Source: JBOGZI01 sp050697275
Lineage (GTDB): Bacteria; Actinomycetota; Thermoleophilia; Solirubrobacterales; 70-9
DNA: 8,224 bases
Assembly: GCA_050697275.1 (NCBI GenBank)
Contig: JBOGZI010000085.1
Location: 1 to 8,224, forward strand
Direction of reading: 5' to 3'
Both the position numbers and the translations under genes were made by a program. Numbering within the stretch: position 1 is the first letter of the stretch; each line of letters opens with the position of its first letter. This document shows positions 6,968 to 8,224 of this stretch, piece after piece. Below the pieces are notes generated by a model. That model was not told the origin of the DNA, ran no database searches, and saw only the letters and a list, made by a program, of their open reading frames with translations.

Positions 6968-7919
6968 GCATAGCGGAACGGGAAAGATCGCGGCGGTCGC
7001 AGCCCGCCAGCACGGTGTCGTCTCGGTGTCTCAACTCCGCAGCTGCCAGCTGTCGGAAGTGCAGGTCCGCAAGCTGTGCGCCCGCGGCTTGCTCCACCGG
7101 GTCCACCGCGGGGCGTATTCGGTCGGCAACCCACGCCTGTCACGGCAGGGGCGGTGGATGGCCGCGGTACTCGCCTCCGGACCCGGTGCCGCTCTCAGCC
7201 ATGGTCATGCCGCTGCGCTATGGGGCATCCGGTCCCGTTCGCCTTCGGGCCCAGTCGACGTGGTGCTCAGGACGCGTGACGGACGCAACCGGCGCGACGG
7301 GATCCGGGTGCACCGACCGCGTGTCCTGCGTGAGGAGGAGTTCACGAGCTACCGCGGGATCCCGGTCACCTCGGCGGCTCGAACCGTCCTCGATCTCGCA
7401 CAGTACCTGCGGGGTCGCCGGCTTGAGCGGGCCGCCGACGAGGCGCAGCGTCTTCGCCTCTGCGCGGTCGAGGACCTAGCCGAGATGCTCGATGCGCACC
7501 GGGGACACCCCGGCCATCGCCACCTGCTCGGCGTTCTGGCTCGTCACGAAATCGGCTCGACCCTCACGCGGAGCGAGCTCGAGGAGCGCTTCCTTGATCT
7601 GTGCCGCCGACACGGCCTGGCCAAGCCGCTAGTCAACAGCCTCTTGTTCGATTACCTCGTCGACTTCCACTGGCCCGCGGCGCGGGTCGTGGTTGAACTC
7701 GACGGATACGCCAGTCATGGCACTCGAACAGCATTCGAACGCGACCGCGATCGCGACAGCACCCTGACCGCGGAGGGGTACGTCGTCCTCCGCTTCACCT
7801 GGCGCGATCTGGCCTCACGCAGGGGTGTCGTCGCACGCAGGGTGGGCCAGACCCTGGCTGCCCGAATGAACCGGCCCGTCGCCCCCGCGGGGCGACTAAC
7901 CGTTCATATAGACCGGTAA
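6948..7919 (+). CDS. AbiEi-like winged-helix / DUF559 (PD-(D/E)XK-type) fusion protein
   Basis: The 323-aa protein starts with an AbiEi-type winged helix (about 12-60: IAAVAARQHGVVSVSQL, then RKLCARGLLHRVHRGAYSVG). A middle AbiEi-like region follows (80-175: ALSHGHAAALWGIR, GIRVHRPRV, GIPVTSAARTVLDLA). The C-terminal DUF559 domain covers about 205-300 (LEERFLDLCRRHGLAKP, DYLVDFHWPAARVVVELDG, LRFTWRDL). DUF559 is related to Vsr-like nucleases; Asp239, Glu250 and Asp252 are candidate metal ligands and Glu213 may assist. AbiEi proteins are DNA-binding antitoxins of type IV systems, but no AbiEii toxin is adjacent. ATG 6948 was chosen because the homologous region begins there, although the frame is open further upstream (antisense to mdh) and no ribosome-binding site is seen. 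Both ends lie in palindromic repeat copies; the last codons (GRLTVHIDR) are encoded by the right copy. Molecular role: inference only. Confidence 0.88.
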   Translation: MERKGARHSGTGKIAAVAARQHGVVSVSQLRSCQLSEVQVRKLCARGLLHRVHRGAYSVGNPRLSRQGRWMAAVLASGPGAALSHGHAAALWGIRSRSPSGPVDVVLRTRDGRNRRDGIRVHRPRVLREEEFTSYRGIPVTSAARTVLDLAQYLRGRRLERAADEAQRLRLCAVEDLAEMLDAHRGHPGHRHLLGVLARHEIGSTLTRSELEERFLDLCRRHGLAKPLVNSLLFDYLVDFHWPAARVVVELDGYASHGTRTAFERDRDRDSTLTAEGYVVLRFTWRDLASRRGVVARRVGQTLAARMNRPVAPAGRLTVHIDR

Positions 7920-7929
7920 GTCGCCCCGC
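7887..7929. repeat. 39-nt palindromic element, right copy (strong hairpin)
   Basis: Core at 7889-7927: left arm GGGGCGACTAACCGTTC (7889-7905), loop ATATA (7906-7910), right arm GACCGGTAAGTCGCCCC (7911-7927). Fifteen of 17 positions pair, and two further pairs (G7887-C7929, C7888-G7928) extend the stem. The TAA stop of the AbiEi-DUF559 gene (7917-7919) lies in the right arm, and the icd stop is 6 bp beyond. It probably acts as a bidirectional terminator as well as being half of a repeated element. Confidence 0.85.
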
Positions 7930-7934
7930 TGAGG

Positions 7935-8224
7935 TCAGCTAGACATCGCGGTCTTCAGGTTCTCGTCGATCGCGGCGAGGAACTCCTCGGTGTTGAGGAA
8001 CTCCTGGTCCGGTCCGACCAGCAGCGCCAGGTCCTTGGTCATTTTGCCGCTCTCCACGGTCTCGACGCAGACCCGCTCCAGGGTTTCCGCGAACTCGATC
8101 ACCTCGGGGGTCTCGTCCATGCGGCCACGGGCGGCGAGGGCCCGGGTCCAGGCGAAGATCGAGGCAATCGGGTTGGTGGAAGTCGGTTTGCCCTGCTGGT
8201 GCTGGCGGTAGTGGCGGGTGACCG
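7935..8224 (-). CDS. icd: Isocitrate dehydrogenase, NADP-dependent, eukaryote-type; C-terminal 95 residues only
   Basis: The minus-strand frame enters from the right edge (first full codon at 8222) and reads VTRHYRQHQQGKPTSTNPIA, then SIFAWTRALAARGRM, through ETVESGKMTKDLALLVG to LNTEEFLAAIDENLKTAMSS and a TGA at 7935-7937. This is the C-terminus of the homodimeric NADP-dependent isocitrate dehydrogenase like eukaryotic IDH1/2 (subfamily II), not the E. coli Icd or the monomeric type. The TVTRHYR and TSTNPIASIFAW segments hold NADP-binding and structural residues of this family. The enzyme converts isocitrate to 2-oxoglutarate and CO2 in the TCA cycle. Start and catalytic residues are outside the window. 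It is on the same strand as mdh but separated by the repeat-flanked AbiEi-DUF559 gene. Confidence 0.95.
   Translation of the reverse strand, partial: VTRHYRQHQQGKPTSTNPIASIFAWTRALAARGRMDETPEVIEFAETLERVCVETVESGKMTKDLALLVGPDQEFLNTEEFLAAIDENLKTAMSS

Noticed and set aside
7935..8120. A stand-alone 61-residue protein starting at the Met at 8120
   Set aside because: The frame continues to the right edge with typical isocitrate dehydrogenase sequence (TSTNPIASIFAW), so that Met is internal.

Overview
The window is high-GC DNA with actinobacterial gene content. I infer the class Thermoleophilia (Solirubrobacterales or Gaiellales type). Support comes from a eukaryote-type NADP isocitrate dehydrogenase next to a type-2 malate dehydrogenase, an AbiEi-DUF559 fusion protein, a small AT-hook/winged-helix protein, an Rv1339-like metallo-beta-lactamase-fold hydrolase and several starts with a leaderless-transcript layout. 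Class-level placement is inference; no rRNA or tRNA gene is present to confirm it.

Layout, left to right. Positions 1-3637, minus strand: a proteostasis-centred cluster that reads (5' to 3') small four-cysteine protein, MBL-fold hydrolase, Hsp20 small heat-shock protein, Lon protease. Lon runs off the left edge just before its catalytic serine. Positions 3638-3835 are a gene-free divergent promoter region. Positions 3836-4492, plus: a membrane di-iron fatty-acid-hydroxylase/sterol-desaturase family enzyme, convergent with a minus-strand D-2-hydroxyacid dehydrogenase of the glyoxylate/hydroxypyruvate reductase type (4509-5471). A 72-bp divergent region with GTAAC repeats separates this from a 113-aa coiled-coil/AT-hook/winged-helix protein (5544-5885, plus). 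Minus-strand mdh follows (5901-6890), convergent with it across a hairpin. Then comes a plus-strand AbiEi-DUF559 gene (6948-7919), and finally the 3' end of minus-strand icd (7935 to the right edge).

The standout is the last part. The AbiEi-DUF559 gene is bracketed by two copies of the same 39-nt palindromic element (6929-6967 and 7889-7927), each with 17-nt arms and a 5-nt loop. The first holds the start codon in its loop; the second holds the stop codon in its right arm. The unit sits in opposite orientation between two TCA-cycle genes that share a strand and could once have been an icd-mdh operon. It looks like a gene-plus-palindrome cassette, analogous in layout (not in protein) to REP/RAYT elements. 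A second regulatory observation is a 13-bp direct repeat, one copy inside an inverted repeat in the promoter region and one in the first codons of the AT-hook/winged-helix gene, suggesting an operator and possibly autoregulation.

Lon and Hsp20 cooperate in protein quality control: Hsp20 holds unfolded proteins and Lon degrades damaged ones. Icd and Mdh are TCA-cycle enzymes. The other genes have no evident shared pathway with them.
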